A stretch of 64,000 nt of DNA. It comes from an uncultured Clostridia bacterium. Lineage in GTDB: Bacteria > Bacillota > Clostridia > Oscillospirales > Ruminococcaceae. The position numbers were made by a program, and so were the translations under genes. The notes below the pieces were generated by a model. That model did not search any database and had not been told where the DNA came from. It was given only the letters and a program-made list of their open reading frames with translations. Shown one piece after another: positions 35,973 through 44,390 of the stretch (position 1 is its first letter; each line of letters opens with the position of its first letter). The DNA is taken from positions 554,981 through 618,980 of the forward strand of contig CAMVNQ010000001.1 of NCBI GenBank assembly GCA_947168885.1, given 5' to 3'.

Positions 35973-36188
35973 ATATAAATCCTCCAGAAAGATCAAAATC
36001 CGACCTATAGCCTAACTATTTGGAATACATTATTAGTTATCCAATTAAACTGATTGTGAAAACTGCACAATTCAACATTTTCAATTATACCACATAATTG
36101 TAAAAAATGCAAGCAAAAACAAGAAAATAATACAAGATTTGCCCTATCCGCAGTTATCCTGCAGATAGGGCTCATATTTGGTACCTCA

Positions 36189-36392
36189 TCAATCCAGTCC
36201 GTGCTGTTTAAGCCATTTCTGTAAAGCTTCTTCGCCCTGATTCTCTCTGATCCACTGAATCTGGCGCTTGTGTTGCTCTCTTGCCCAGCCCTTGTAGTCA
36301 CCTTTCCACTGATAGGTATTGCAGTTGTGGGTATCATATACTTTTTCAGCGGCACATATCGCGCCGAGTCCTAATAATGAAAGCAGGAACAT
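36189..36392 (-). CDS. Small membrane-anchored protein (67 aa)
   Basis: The start at 36392 (MFLLSLLGLGAICAAEKVYD) is chosen since AGGTGA precedes it at good spacing; the track start lies in the upstream gene. The first ~15 residues are a hydrophobic signal or anchor, followed by a basic, Trp-rich part (YKGWAREQHKRQIQWIR). No family is recognised. It lies just downstream of a Lys-rich small gene and is probably co-translated. Confidence 0.6.
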   Translation of the reverse strand: MFLLSLLGLGAICAAEKVYDTHNCNTYQWKGDYKGWAREQHKRQIQWIRENQGEEALQKWLKQHGLD

Positions 36393-36402
36393 ACCGGTCA
36401 CC

Positions 36403-36564
36403 TCATTTCGTCTTTTTCTTGGAAGCAGGCTTTTCCGTAGTCTTTTTCTCGTTTTCAGACTCATTTGAAGTCTTTTTCTTATTTTCCGGATTGTTGAAGT
36501 ATTTATCTCTTATTTCCTTCGGGAAATAGTCTATCGGTTCAACATATATTATTTTTCTTGCCAT
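36403..36564 (-). CDS. Lys-rich small protein (53 aa), not in ORF track
   Basis: An ATG at 36564, preceded by AGGAGGAC, opens MARKIIYVEPIDYFPKEIRD and ends with three KKKT-type repeats in the tail. Short proteins with the same start (MA.K.IYVEP.DYFP) are, from memory, frequent in clostridial mobilizable elements. It ends 10 bp before the next small gene. Function is unknown. Confidence 0.65.
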   Translation of the reverse strand: MARKIIYVEPIDYFPKEIRDKYFNNPENKKKTSNESENEKKTTEKPASKKKTK

Positions 36565-36585
36565 TACATTGTCCTCCTGTAAAAC

Positions 36586-36744
36586 TCATACCGCCTCGGG
36601 AAGGTAAACATCATCGAAACAAGCGTCATACACGACATTATCCTTCTTCTCGATAGGATCGTCGGTTATTTTCTGCCCGAAGTAGTCGTCCTCCCAGCTC
36701 GTGATACCGTCGTTGTCAAAATCAAATCCAAAACTTGCGCACAT
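36586..36744 (-). CDS. Small protein with EF-hand-like loop (52 aa)
   Basis: The ATG at 36744 has AAGGAGG upstream. The product begins MCASFGFDFDNDGITSWEDD, containing a D-x-D-x-D-G-x-x-x-x-x-E calcium-loop pattern right after the start. It shares this N-terminal module with the genes at 36764, 37081 and 40909. No signal peptide is seen. Confidence 0.7.
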   Translation of the reverse strand: MCASFGFDFDNDGITSWEDDYFGQKITDDPIEKKDNVVYDACFDDVYLPEAV

Positions 36745-36763
36745 AGTCAAAACCTCCTTAAAA

Positions 36764-36952
36764 TCAATAGTCGTCGCCGCCGAAGTCGTCGGAACTATCA
36801 TATCCGCTGCCAAAGTCGTCGTCATCATCATTGTCATCATTGTTACTATTGATGATGTCCTCGCTGATGCGATAGGTGAGATAGCTTTCCTCGAAGGAAA
36901 CATCGCCGTCGTTGTTGAAATCAATACCAAAACGCTTAGGTCCGTTACACAT
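36764..36952 (-). CDS. Small protein with EF-hand-like loop and acidic tail (62 aa)
   Basis: The ATG at 36952 has AGGAGG upstream and gives MCNGPKRFGIDFNNDGDVSF. The loop D-F-N-N-D-G-D-V-S-F-E-E matches the 12-residue EF-hand pattern, followed by SYLTYRISED and then a tail of Asp, Gly, Tyr and Ser only (DDNDDDDDFGSGYDSSDDFG). It precedes the 52-aa paralogue by 19 bp, so the two form a pair. Confidence 0.72.
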   Translation of the reverse strand: MCNGPKRFGIDFNNDGDVSFEESYLTYRISEDIINSNNDDNDDDDDFGSGYDSSDDFGGDDY

Positions 36953-37080
36953 AGTCAATTCCTCCTGTCATTGCAGTACGGCTGTTTTCAGCCTTTTTTC
37001 CTGTTTTCTGATGTTATTATAGCATATCAGTCTTTCAAATGTTATCAAACTAAATGCATTTTCAAAAAATATGTGTTTTT

Positions 37081-38148
37081 TCAGAACCCTCCATGCTCTT
37101 CATAATAATCCTCCGCATCATAGTAGTCGAAGAAATCATCGTAGTGGTCATCATAGAAGTCTTCGGCACTATAGTAGTCCTTGACATTATAATCATCATC
37201 ATTACTTGACGATTTGCTTGATGAATTGTAATACGATTTAGTGCTCTTTACTTTGAACGAGCGGGGATCATCTCGGTCGTCCCATACCTGTATTACTTTA
37301 CCTTCGCAGCATCTTACTGAATAAATCTGTTCACCCTTGCTGTTGAACCAGTAGTATAGATTGCACTTTTTTGAGCCTTCATAGTTGCCACCGGTCTTGG
37401 AATAGCGTCCGATAGAGGTTTTAGTGATCTCAGATTCCTTCATTCCTACGCAAGGCGCTCCGTTTTTATTCCAGTTTTCCTGACGTATCCGTTCCTCTTC
37501 TTCATATCGACGATGATTCTCTGCAATTTGTTCATTTTTAAGAGGCTCAATTTCCAGTAATACATCGTTGGGAGATCGAAGTTCGTCGTGAGTCCATTTG
37601 GCTCCATAACATTTCAGTAAGTATTCAGTTGCCATAATATAGTCTTCTCTGGAATAACAATCCATCCCCTGGCAGTAGTTCTTGAGCAAATCAAGATCTT
37701 TATAGTATACCTTGTTAAGATCTGTAAAACTGAGATTGTTTAAGTCGCATACTGCGTAAAAATATTCTCCACGCTCTATCCGGTCAATAACTTTATCGTA
37801 AGCTATTTGTTTTTCAATGCGCTGACAGATAAGAACAATTGCAACTATTCCAATGATAATCAATAATACAACAATGCCAATTTTTTTTAATTCTTTAAAA
37901 AAGTCGTTATCATCTTCTTGGGGTTTATTTATTTTGACATTTGTAACTGCGTTAGAGGTATAGTGTGGCGTACTGCCGCCCGAATGCGGTACTCCTGTGC
38001 CAGTATGTAAACTATTGGATCTTGTGTCGGCAGAAGACGAGTATTTGTTGTTACTGATAGTCTCGCGTTCGATGTGGTAAGTCAAGTAACTTTCCTCAAA
38101 GCTGACTTTACCGTCATTGTTGAAGTCAAAACCAAAGTTATCACTCAT
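37081..38148 (-). CDS. Membrane protein with N-terminal EF-hand-like module
   Basis: The 355-residue protein begins MSDNFGFDFNNDGKVSFEES, the same module as three other genes nearby, followed by YLTYHIERET. A Ser/Gly/Thr-rich linker leads to one transmembrane segment (IGIVVLLIIIGIVAIVLICQ, near 90-115). A soluble region follows (near 130-300, with KESEITKTSIGRYSKTGG), then a Tyr/Asp-rich end (DYYSAEDFYDDHYDD). The topology suggests a cytoplasmic EF-like head. Function is unknown. Confidence 0.72.
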   Translation of the reverse strand: MSDNFGFDFNNDGKVSFEESYLTYHIERETISNNKYSSSADTRSNSLHTGTGVPHSGGSTPHYTSNAVTNVKINKPQEDDNDFFKELKKIGIVVLLIIIGIVAIVLICQRIEKQIAYDKVIDRIERGEYFYAVCDLNNLSFTDLNKVYYKDLDLLKNYCQGMDCYSREDYIMATEYLLKCYGAKWTHDELRSPNDVLLEIEPLKNEQIAENHRRYEEEERIRQENWNKNGAPCVGMKESEITKTSIGRYSKTGGNYEGSKKCNLYYWFNSKGEQIYSVRCCEGKVIQVWDDRDDPRSFKVKSTKSYYNSSSKSSSNDDDYNVKDYYSAEDFYDDHYDDFFDYYDAEDYYEEHGGF

Positions 38149-38348
38149 ATCAGCACCCTCTTTCCTTATCTTTATACATATTATACCATATCAGTTGTTC
38201 ATTTGTTGCTCAACTGCACGTATTTACATAAACTTTACAATAAGATTTTCTCAACACGTTAGTTTCTATCCTTTCATATTAATCTTATCACAAGATTTAC
38301 TGTTTTTCAAGGATTCCGCATACAACTGTACCATTTATGGGACACTTA

Positions 38349-38702
38349 TCAAAATAACTCATCATCCTCTCTGAGCTCAAACAACCCATTGATCCGGACC
38401 TGTATAGTCATGTGGCTGTCGCCCGGGACGAATGTGAGCTCATCCGCCTGTCGGAGCAGAGAAATGACCCGCTCGGGAGCGTCAAGCATATCTACATAGA
38501 ACGAACCTAGCTGAATCGACATGATCGCATCTGTTCCGTCAACTCTGAGATCACACCCGTAAAAGTCGCTCTCCGCTATCAGGATAAGTTCGGTCATGAT
38601 CTGCATTGCAAGTTTCATTTTATTATCGACAAGGCAGTACCATTTCTCTTCTTCATAGGGATGTCCCCTGCCGATGGATTCAAAGAATTTGCTGTCTCTC
38701 AT
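38349..38702 (-). CDS. Hypothetical protein (117 aa)
   Basis: The product is mixed alpha/beta (ESDFYGCDLRVDGTDAIMSI, SHMTIQVRINGLFEL) without recognised motifs. It starts 4 bp after the stop of the next gene upstream, so the two are coupled. The pair sits between the EF-hand-like protein and the Cys-rich gene. Confidence 0.55.
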   Translation of the reverse strand: MRDSKFFESIGRGHPYEEEKWYCLVDNKMKLAMQIMTELILIAESDFYGCDLRVDGTDAIMSIQLGSFYVDMLDAPERVISLLRQADELTFVPGDSHMTIQVRINGLFELREDDELF

Positions 38703-38706
38703 AAGC

Positions 38707-39195
38707 TCACCTCAGTTTCACATATTTGCCTATAGTCCACGAAAGCGCGATTTCAATCACATCAGCGTCGTATTTTGCATCAAAGGTACGACCGCAGTGA
38801 TCAAGAATGTTGAGGAAAATCCCGATCTCGTCCCCGGAGAACGTAAACGGGGAATCCGCGATGATATGAATATCCGCGTCAAGTATCGGAATACGGCCAC
38901 GCTCGGTCATCAATATTCTGCGAACCGGCTTGTAGTCAACTTCCGCGCCTTGATCCTTGAAGAACTGTACAGTCCGTTTCATCTCCGCCACCGCACGCTG
39001 GTCGAGCATGAAAGCGGTGTTGCGACACATCTCATCAAGTTCCTGTTCGTGACGAAGCTTCATCTGCTCTTTCTCCTCATCTGTCAAGCTGCCCAGATAA
39101 TTGAGCATCTCGCGGAAAAGAGCATTTGCGGCAGCCTCCTCCGGCGTAGTATTAAGAATACGCCGAACCTCATCTCTCGAATGTTCGTCTTTCAT
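38707..39195 (-). CDS. Hypothetical protein (162 aa)
   Basis: An N-terminal helical region (EEAAANALFREMLNYLGSLTDEEKEQMKLRHEQEL) is followed by a compact domain (PVRRILMTERGRIPILDADIHIIADS). An AGGAGGTGC site precedes the ATG. No family is recognised. It is the first gene of a two-gene unit with 38349-38702. Confidence 0.58.
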   Translation of the reverse strand: MKDEHSRDEVRRILNTTPEEAAANALFREMLNYLGSLTDEEKEQMKLRHEQELDEMCRNTAFMLDQRAVAEMKRTVQFFKDQGAEVDYKPVRRILMTERGRIPILDADIHIIADSPFTFSGDEIGIFLNILDHCGRTFDAKYDADVIEIALSWTIGKYVKLR

Positions 39196-39270
39196 TTTGC
39201 ACCTCCTGAATAGAAATAATTATCCCTAAACTAGATAACCTGTCCTACATCCATATCATTCACCACCTCC

Positions 39271-39546
39271 TCAGCGTATGTAATCGGGCGTTTTTACCCG
39301 GGCTACATAATACCGACAACCTTTTCTCAGGCAATCGTGTTTATTTCGCAGTTCTTTGGTAAGAAAGCCTTTGTGCTCATAAAAGGTACAGTATCCAACG
39401 CATTTTCCGCAGCCGGTCACAGTGCCGTCGATACAGCGACGGTTGTATTTATTGCCGCTGAATCCTCGATCGAATGCAGAGTAGGGCATATCGGAACTGT
39501 GGATGTATCTCCCGTTAAATGTGATAGTAACTGTAGAAGTATTCAT
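39271..39546 (-). CDS. Cys-rich element protein (91 aa)
   Basis: The product has CIDGTVTGCGKCVGYC followed by a second Cys pair around HDCLRKGCRYY, which suggests a zinc-binding knuckle. Similar Cys-rich small proteins are common on clostridial ICE/IME. Its ATG overlaps the stop of the 57-aa gene upstream (ATGA), so they are co-translated. Confidence 0.65.
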   Translation of the reverse strand: MNTSTVTITFNGRYIHSSDMPYSAFDRGFSGNKYNRRCIDGTVTGCGKCVGYCTFYEHKGFLTKELRNKHDCLRKGCRYYVARVKTPDYIR

Positions 39547-39716
39547 AATTGTACCTGTCCTTTCTGATCGTTTATGTAGTATTTTTTCATTGATATTGGC
39601 ATGCCGTGTTCAAGCTCCCATTTTCGGTCACTCAATGGATAGTCATACTCAGATAAAAAATATGATCTGTCCTCTGTACATCTCCAGTTGTCATCATACC
39701 AACCATCAAATCTCAT
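39543..39716 (-). CDS. Small hypothetical protein (57 aa), not in ORF track
   Basis: The ATG at 39716 follows AAGGAGGACATTTAT. The product MRFDGWYDDNWRCTEDRSYF is rich in Trp, Tyr and Asp and ends KKYYINDQKGQVQL. The start and tight coupling to the Cys-rich gene (4-nt overlap) support a real gene. No family is recognised. Confidence 0.6.
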   Translation of the reverse strand: MRFDGWYDDNWRCTEDRSYFLSEYDYPLSDRKWELEHGMPISMKKYYINDQKGQVQL

Positions 39717-39779
39717 ATAAATGTCCTCCTTGTAAAAATAATAAAAGCCCGAAGGCTAAATAAATCAAACTGTACGAAT

Positions 39780-40790
39780 TCCCATCTAATCAGCAAAATA
39801 GTGGTAATAAGAAGGAACCGAGTGCAAAAAAAGCCCCGAAAGATAAGCAACGACCCGACCGAAAGAAACGGTCGAGCCGCAAAAACTCACATAATATAGG
39901 GAATGGGTGGACAAGAAACCCACTGCCAACAACTCCTCTCAAAAAGAACGTAACGGGTGGACAAGAAACCATCACTGAACAATGTATATCGGAACACCCG
40001 CAACCACATCCAGTATATATGCGTCAAGTGCGCCACCCAAGTAATCACATACATACATACTGCAAACGTGATCCACACACTATATAACGGTAACGAGGCA
40101 ACCATTTCTGATATATACGCAAAAAGTGTGCCCACACGTGTACATACCGTTATATATAAGCGAAATAGGGTCAACCACTCATATATTGTAACAGAGTCAA
40201 CTCATGCAGGGTCAACCGTGTAGCGGTCAACACATAGGTAAATAGGGTCAACCGTGAACGGGTCAACCCATAGGTAACACGGGTCAACCAATGAAAGTAT
40301 GCGTCAAGTGTGCCCAAGTAATAATCACACATACTGTAAACATGGTGCATGAACACTATGCTATATAATGGTAACGGCGCAACCATCCCTGTATGGGTCA
40401 ACCGTACATATAAGGAAACACAAGTCAACCCCGTGTAATATATACGCAAAAAGTGCGCCCACAAGAGCTCAGAAGAAACGCCGTAAGGTCAAACCAATAA
40501 GCCGTCACGAAACATACTGTAAAAGTGATGCATGATCGCAATGTATATCGAAACACCTGCAACCATCACGAGCTGTCTGCCTCACTTAATGTCCGCAGCC
40601 GCCCCACTGAATACACCTGCAACAGCTGCCCCGCAAAACTAAGGGAATGAGTGGAAAATAAATACTGCTATATAACGGTATAGACAACCATATTGCAGCC
40701 ACCGTATCGACTGTCAAAATGCCAGCAAGCCCGCTTGTGAAAAGGATTTGCTAGGAAAACATCATTCTGCACTCAGAAAAAATTTTTCGA
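39780..40790. repeat. GGGTCAACC-rich non-coding repeat region
   Basis: GGGTCAACC occurs exactly six times (40168, 40209, 40245, 40260, 40281, 40395), with several near-copies (40195, 40225, 40423, near 40484). Longer motifs recur at ~280-330 bp distance: TATGCGTCAAGTG at 40018 and ~40297, and TATACGCAAAAAGTG at ~40115 and ~40441. A related ATGTATATCG(g)AACACC motif occurs near 39981 and 40539. No gene is supported on either strand. The pattern suits an iteron-type origin or a protein-binding region. Confidence 0.7.
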
Positions 40791-40908
40791 AAATCTCTAT
40801 TTTGCACAAATTTTAAATCGATATTTGTTTATTTGCACAAAAATAAAGCTCGTCAAAAACGGCGAGCTGTACTCTGTGTATATAAGCGCTATACCAAATG
40901 TTAAATAA

Positions 40909-41178
40909 TTATCGGATACCCATAGCTTTCTCAACAAAAAAGAGAATCCAGCCGAGTGCCGAGGCTCCGAGTATAAGATAAATGATCCAATTACCACCTT
41001 TTGATTTATTATTGATATTCTTGTCATAGGAGGTACCTTTGCTTGTTTGATTGCGACGGGGAGAATAGTTGCCGGAGTTTTTTCTTGCCGTTTCACGCTC
41101 AATATGGTATGTAAGCTGACTTTCTTCAAAGCTGACCTTGCCATCGTTATTGAAATCGAAACCGTAGCGATCGCTCAT
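40909..41178 (-). CDS. Small membrane protein with EF-hand-like loop (89 aa)
   Basis: It begins MSDRYGFDFNNDGKVSFEES, almost identical to the 37081 gene product, then QLTYHIERET, a basic linker and one C-terminal transmembrane segment (NWIIYLILGASALGWILFF). It is thus a minimal version of the larger protein without the soluble C-terminal domain. It lies 32 bp downstream of the sacsin-like ATPase gene on the same strand. Confidence 0.72.
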   Translation of the reverse strand: MSDRYGFDFNNDGKVSFEESQLTYHIERETARKNSGNYSPRRNQTSKGTSYDKNINNKSKGGNWIIYLILGASALGWILFFVEKAMGIR

Positions 41179-41210
41179 ATCTACCCTCAGATTAATAAAA
41201 TATCCTGTAA

Positions 41211-44200
41211 TTATTTGGCTTCATCCTCGATTAGTTTCATTACTGTTTTTAATGCGAGAAAGTGTTTAGGAATATAATGGATTTCTTGTTGCTTTCCGTC
41301 CAATTCAATGGTAAGTACAATCTTTTCGATATCACCCTCAATAATCTCGGTTAGCATAATTTGTTCAAAAAGTCCACTCAGATCACGAGAACATACATTA
41401 TATTTTGCAGAGCAATTCGGACAAAGACATAATGAGTTCCATGCAATATGTGTTGTCTGACGGATAGCAGCCGATAAATGTTGTGTAGAGATAATATTTT
41501 TAGCAATGAAATGTGGTTTTTGATTATAACCAATAATAACAGTATTACACATCTGACATATCCCTTGATACCAATTCCTAAGTATATTTTTCTCTTCTTT
41601 GGTAGATTCAATGATACGTCCGAACAGTTTCCTCTGAGCAGGTTTCATCTGTTTTGCGTTACGAAAAGTATCCTCTATATTTTTTTCTCTACGAGAGACG
41701 TTGTTGACAGCACCATCAGTTGCAAAACTATCGTCGGCGTTTACACTAGGTACAGATGTTCTTTGCTGCTTACTAAGCAATTCCTTTGCAGATAGCGGAA
41801 CGGTATTGTTCACTTTCTCTTTTTGTGCTTTCAGTTTTTGGTATTCACAATATTCTTCATCGGAAAGAATATGCTTACCCGCCCTTTTTGCTTCTTGCTC
41901 CCATTTTTCTTCAGCTTTAAGGTTTTTTTCAGCTGTGCTACCTATTTTTAATGCCGACAATAGACTATTTCTTGAATCATAGGCAAAATCGATATTTAAT
42001 TCTGATAATGTAATATCTTCTGGTTTAAATAGCTTTCCTTGTTTATTTGGTATCCATGCATATTTTTTTAAATAATAGATTAACGTTGAATCACAAAATC
42101 GGGTTGGAGCAGAATTATTTGGCGAGAATCTTGCAGTGGCATAACTATTCCATGAGTTTTTACCGTATTGTTCGAGCGTTTTCCAAATGTGCTTACTGAT
42201 ATCTATAGATTGTTTTTTTAGTAGTAATTCCAAACCTTGAATTGTATAATCTGAGCCATGAGCATAATCTGTCTCTCTGGCATTCGAATGTAAATCATAC
42301 CAAAAGTTAGGATGATTTTTTACATTATGCTCTACTATTGTCAATCCTTTTGACATTCCAATCTTAGACACAAAGGATTTAAAAACCTTTAACGATTCCT
42401 CACTATAATGTTCGGCATATCCGCTCCACAAGCAATGTTTATTGTAGGTTGTAGCGAGGATCTCTACATTATTGTTTTCATACGGTTTCCCCAAAAACAA
42501 CTCTGATGCGCATGCGATATATTGATTATCATCGTCTTCTGAACTCTGATAGAGGAAAATATTGCAACCTGAGAAGTCAATATCTTCATGATCTTGTCTA
42601 TATTTAGCAAACGTAATCAAATCACTGAAATATTTATCATTAACTGTTATACCATCTTCGTAGGTACGAAGTAGCTTTTCTACCTCAACTTTGGGTCCGT
42701 ACTCTTGTATTTCTAGTCTGTTTTGAAAAAATTCTCTAATTTTTTCATTATATCTATCTGAACGAGAAGACTCCAACACAAATGACTGTTCAACTATCGG
42801 TGTTGTATTGGTAATAAGTTTAGCATTTACAGGAAGAAAATAAATATCAGAGCTATAGTGCATTGATCCCTTCGTGCTTTTAATTGCCAAAGATTGCTTC
42901 ATGTTTTGGATAAAACTATTGCGTTCATAATAAGAATGGAGATTATCACAAGTATCTGCACAAAGCGCATAGAATAGTTTTAGCCAATCATTCTCACGAC
43001 CTGCCAATAGAAGTTCTGTTTTCTCTCTTATATTAGAATTAAATATAGTTGCGAAATCTTCGAATGTAAATGTTTGGATCCCTAAACTTTGAATAAAATT
43101 ATCTGCATATGAATTTCTTAGAGGAGCATTCTTTATCCATTTTTTATAAATGTTGAAGAGTGTGCTAACATCATCATCTTTTATTACATTAGATATTGTT
43201 GATGAACCGATTAAAGCTTTTTTAGCAGAGGTATAGTCACCACTTTGAGTAGGAAGATAGGCATTGTTTTGAAAAGTCACAAAAATGTCGTCAAATATAC
43301 ATTTATAAAAATCATTTAAACTATCTTTCTCATTTGGTAGCGTTGAAAAAAAAGAATGATTCATTAATCCTTGCGCCTTAATTATCGGAAGGCTTTCTAC
43401 AATCAATTTTGATATGTCACGAATTAACTTGTTGTTTTCATTACAATTTCGAACACTATCTCTTGCGACTGTCGACGCAAAAGGTGCATTTATATGAAAC
43501 CTAAGGCCGGAGTATTCTTTTTCGGCGGGGAAATAAATAAATGTGCGCCCTCCTCCTTTTACAGGAAGTATTACATCTTTTTTTAGTCCTTCATCATATC
43601 CCAATGCGAACGCGACCGCTATTGACATATTTTTGGGGTTTCCTTGATCATCAATAATTTTTACCATGCGATCAAACCGTAACCAGCGAGTTTTTTCTTC
43701 CATCGACCCATTTGCTTTTTTTAGTGTTACAGTAAAACGATGATTACCGTCATCAGCTAGTTCAACATAGCCAAAATTTTCAGAACGAATGACATATTCT
43801 ATTTTCTTGATGTTTTGCAGGAATAGAATTGTTGTTGAATTCAGTTCCCTTAACCCGTTCAAGCATTCATTATAAGCAATTTCAGTTGGCTTTTTAGGAT
43901 TGTTAAAAGGAAATGAAAACTTTGTCCACGCAATACCATCTTTGTCAATAGTATTTACTTTTTCTATTCCGCTATTATCAGGCACAAAATAGTCAACGAT
44001 CTTAAAATGGTATTTGCCAGAATGAATAATAGGAGTAGCAGTATACGCAAATACAGCTTTGAATCCGACTCCGAACTTACCGATGCTAGTAGGATCATCT
44101 TTTTTCTGACTGTTGTGTCCAATACTAGTTATAGCGTCAATATCTTTAATATTGAAATCACGCTTTGTCCCATTGTGTTCAAATTCAATGCTGTTCTTGT

Positions 44201-44390
44201 TTAGTGTAAAATGTACTACCGTCGCATTCATATCTTCAGCATTCTGCAAAAGTTCATAAATAAAATGAGCGGCATCTGGATATAGATCTGTGAGAAGAGC
44301 ATGAATACCTTCAGTAAAATTATTCTTCCTGTGAGCTTCAATTAGTTCTTTTCTGTCTCGTATAAGTTGCTCAAGTGTTTTATTATTCAT
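41211..44390 (-). CDS. Sacsin/HSP90-type ATPase with HNH-like C-terminus
   Basis: The 1,059-residue protein has an N-terminal GHKL (Bergerat) ATPase: FIYELLQNAEDMNAT near residue 41 and SIGKFGVGFKAVFAYT near 103. Residues ~200-870 are unassigned. Near the C-terminus, CQMCN and LCLCPNCSAKYN flank HFIAKNII, an HNH-like arrangement in which the last histidine is not obvious. Its ATG follows the helicase stop directly, so the two are coupled. Sacsin-type ATPases fused to nuclease domains occur in defence islands; a role in anti-phage defence with the helicase is inferred. Confidence 0.78.
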   Translation of the reverse strand: MNNKTLEQLIRDRKELIEAHRKNNFTEGIHALLTDLYPDAAHFIYELLQNAEDMNATVVHFTLNKNSIEFEHNGTKRDFNIKDIDAITSIGHNSQKKDDPTSIGKFGVGFKAVFAYTATPIIHSGKYHFKIVDYFVPDNSGIEKVNTIDKDGIAWTKFSFPFNNPKKPTEIAYNECLNGLRELNSTTILFLQNIKKIEYVIRSENFGYVELADDGNHRFTVTLKKANGSMEEKTRWLRFDRMVKIIDDQGNPKNMSIAVAFALGYDEGLKKDVILPVKGGGRTFIYFPAEKEYSGLRFHINAPFASTVARDSVRNCNENNKLIRDISKLIVESLPIIKAQGLMNHSFFSTLPNEKDSLNDFYKCIFDDIFVTFQNNAYLPTQSGDYTSAKKALIGSSTISNVIKDDDVSTLFNIYKKWIKNAPLRNSYADNFIQSLGIQTFTFEDFATIFNSNIREKTELLLAGRENDWLKLFYALCADTCDNLHSYYERNSFIQNMKQSLAIKSTKGSMHYSSDIYFLPVNAKLITNTTPIVEQSFVLESSRSDRYNEKIREFFQNRLEIQEYGPKVEVEKLLRTYEDGITVNDKYFSDLITFAKYRQDHEDIDFSGCNIFLYQSSEDDDNQYIACASELFLGKPYENNNVEILATTYNKHCLWSGYAEHYSEESLKVFKSFVSKIGMSKGLTIVEHNVKNHPNFWYDLHSNARETDYAHGSDYTIQGLELLLKKQSIDISKHIWKTLEQYGKNSWNSYATARFSPNNSAPTRFCDSTLIYYLKKYAWIPNKQGKLFKPEDITLSELNIDFAYDSRNSLLSALKIGSTAEKNLKAEEKWEQEAKRAGKHILSDEEYCEYQKLKAQKEKVNNTVPLSAKELLSKQQRTSVPSVNADDSFATDGAVNNVSRREKNIEDTFRNAKQMKPAQRKLFGRIIESTKEEKNILRNWYQGICQMCNTVIIGYNQKPHFIAKNIISTQHLSAAIRQTTHIAWNSLCLCPNCSAKYNVCSRDLSGLFEQIMLTEIIEGDIEKIVLTIELDGKQQEIHYIPKHFLALKTVMKLIEDEAK

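Noticed and set aside
36005-36355. 116-aa ORF on the minus strand
   Set aside because: It overlaps the small membrane protein gene at 36189-36392 in another frame, has no ribosome-binding site and no family-like features.
40171-40464. 97-aa minus-strand ORF with repeated Leu-Thr
   Set aside because: It is translated from the GGGTCAACC repeats; the low-complexity sequence comes from the DNA repeat and no ribosome-binding site is seen.
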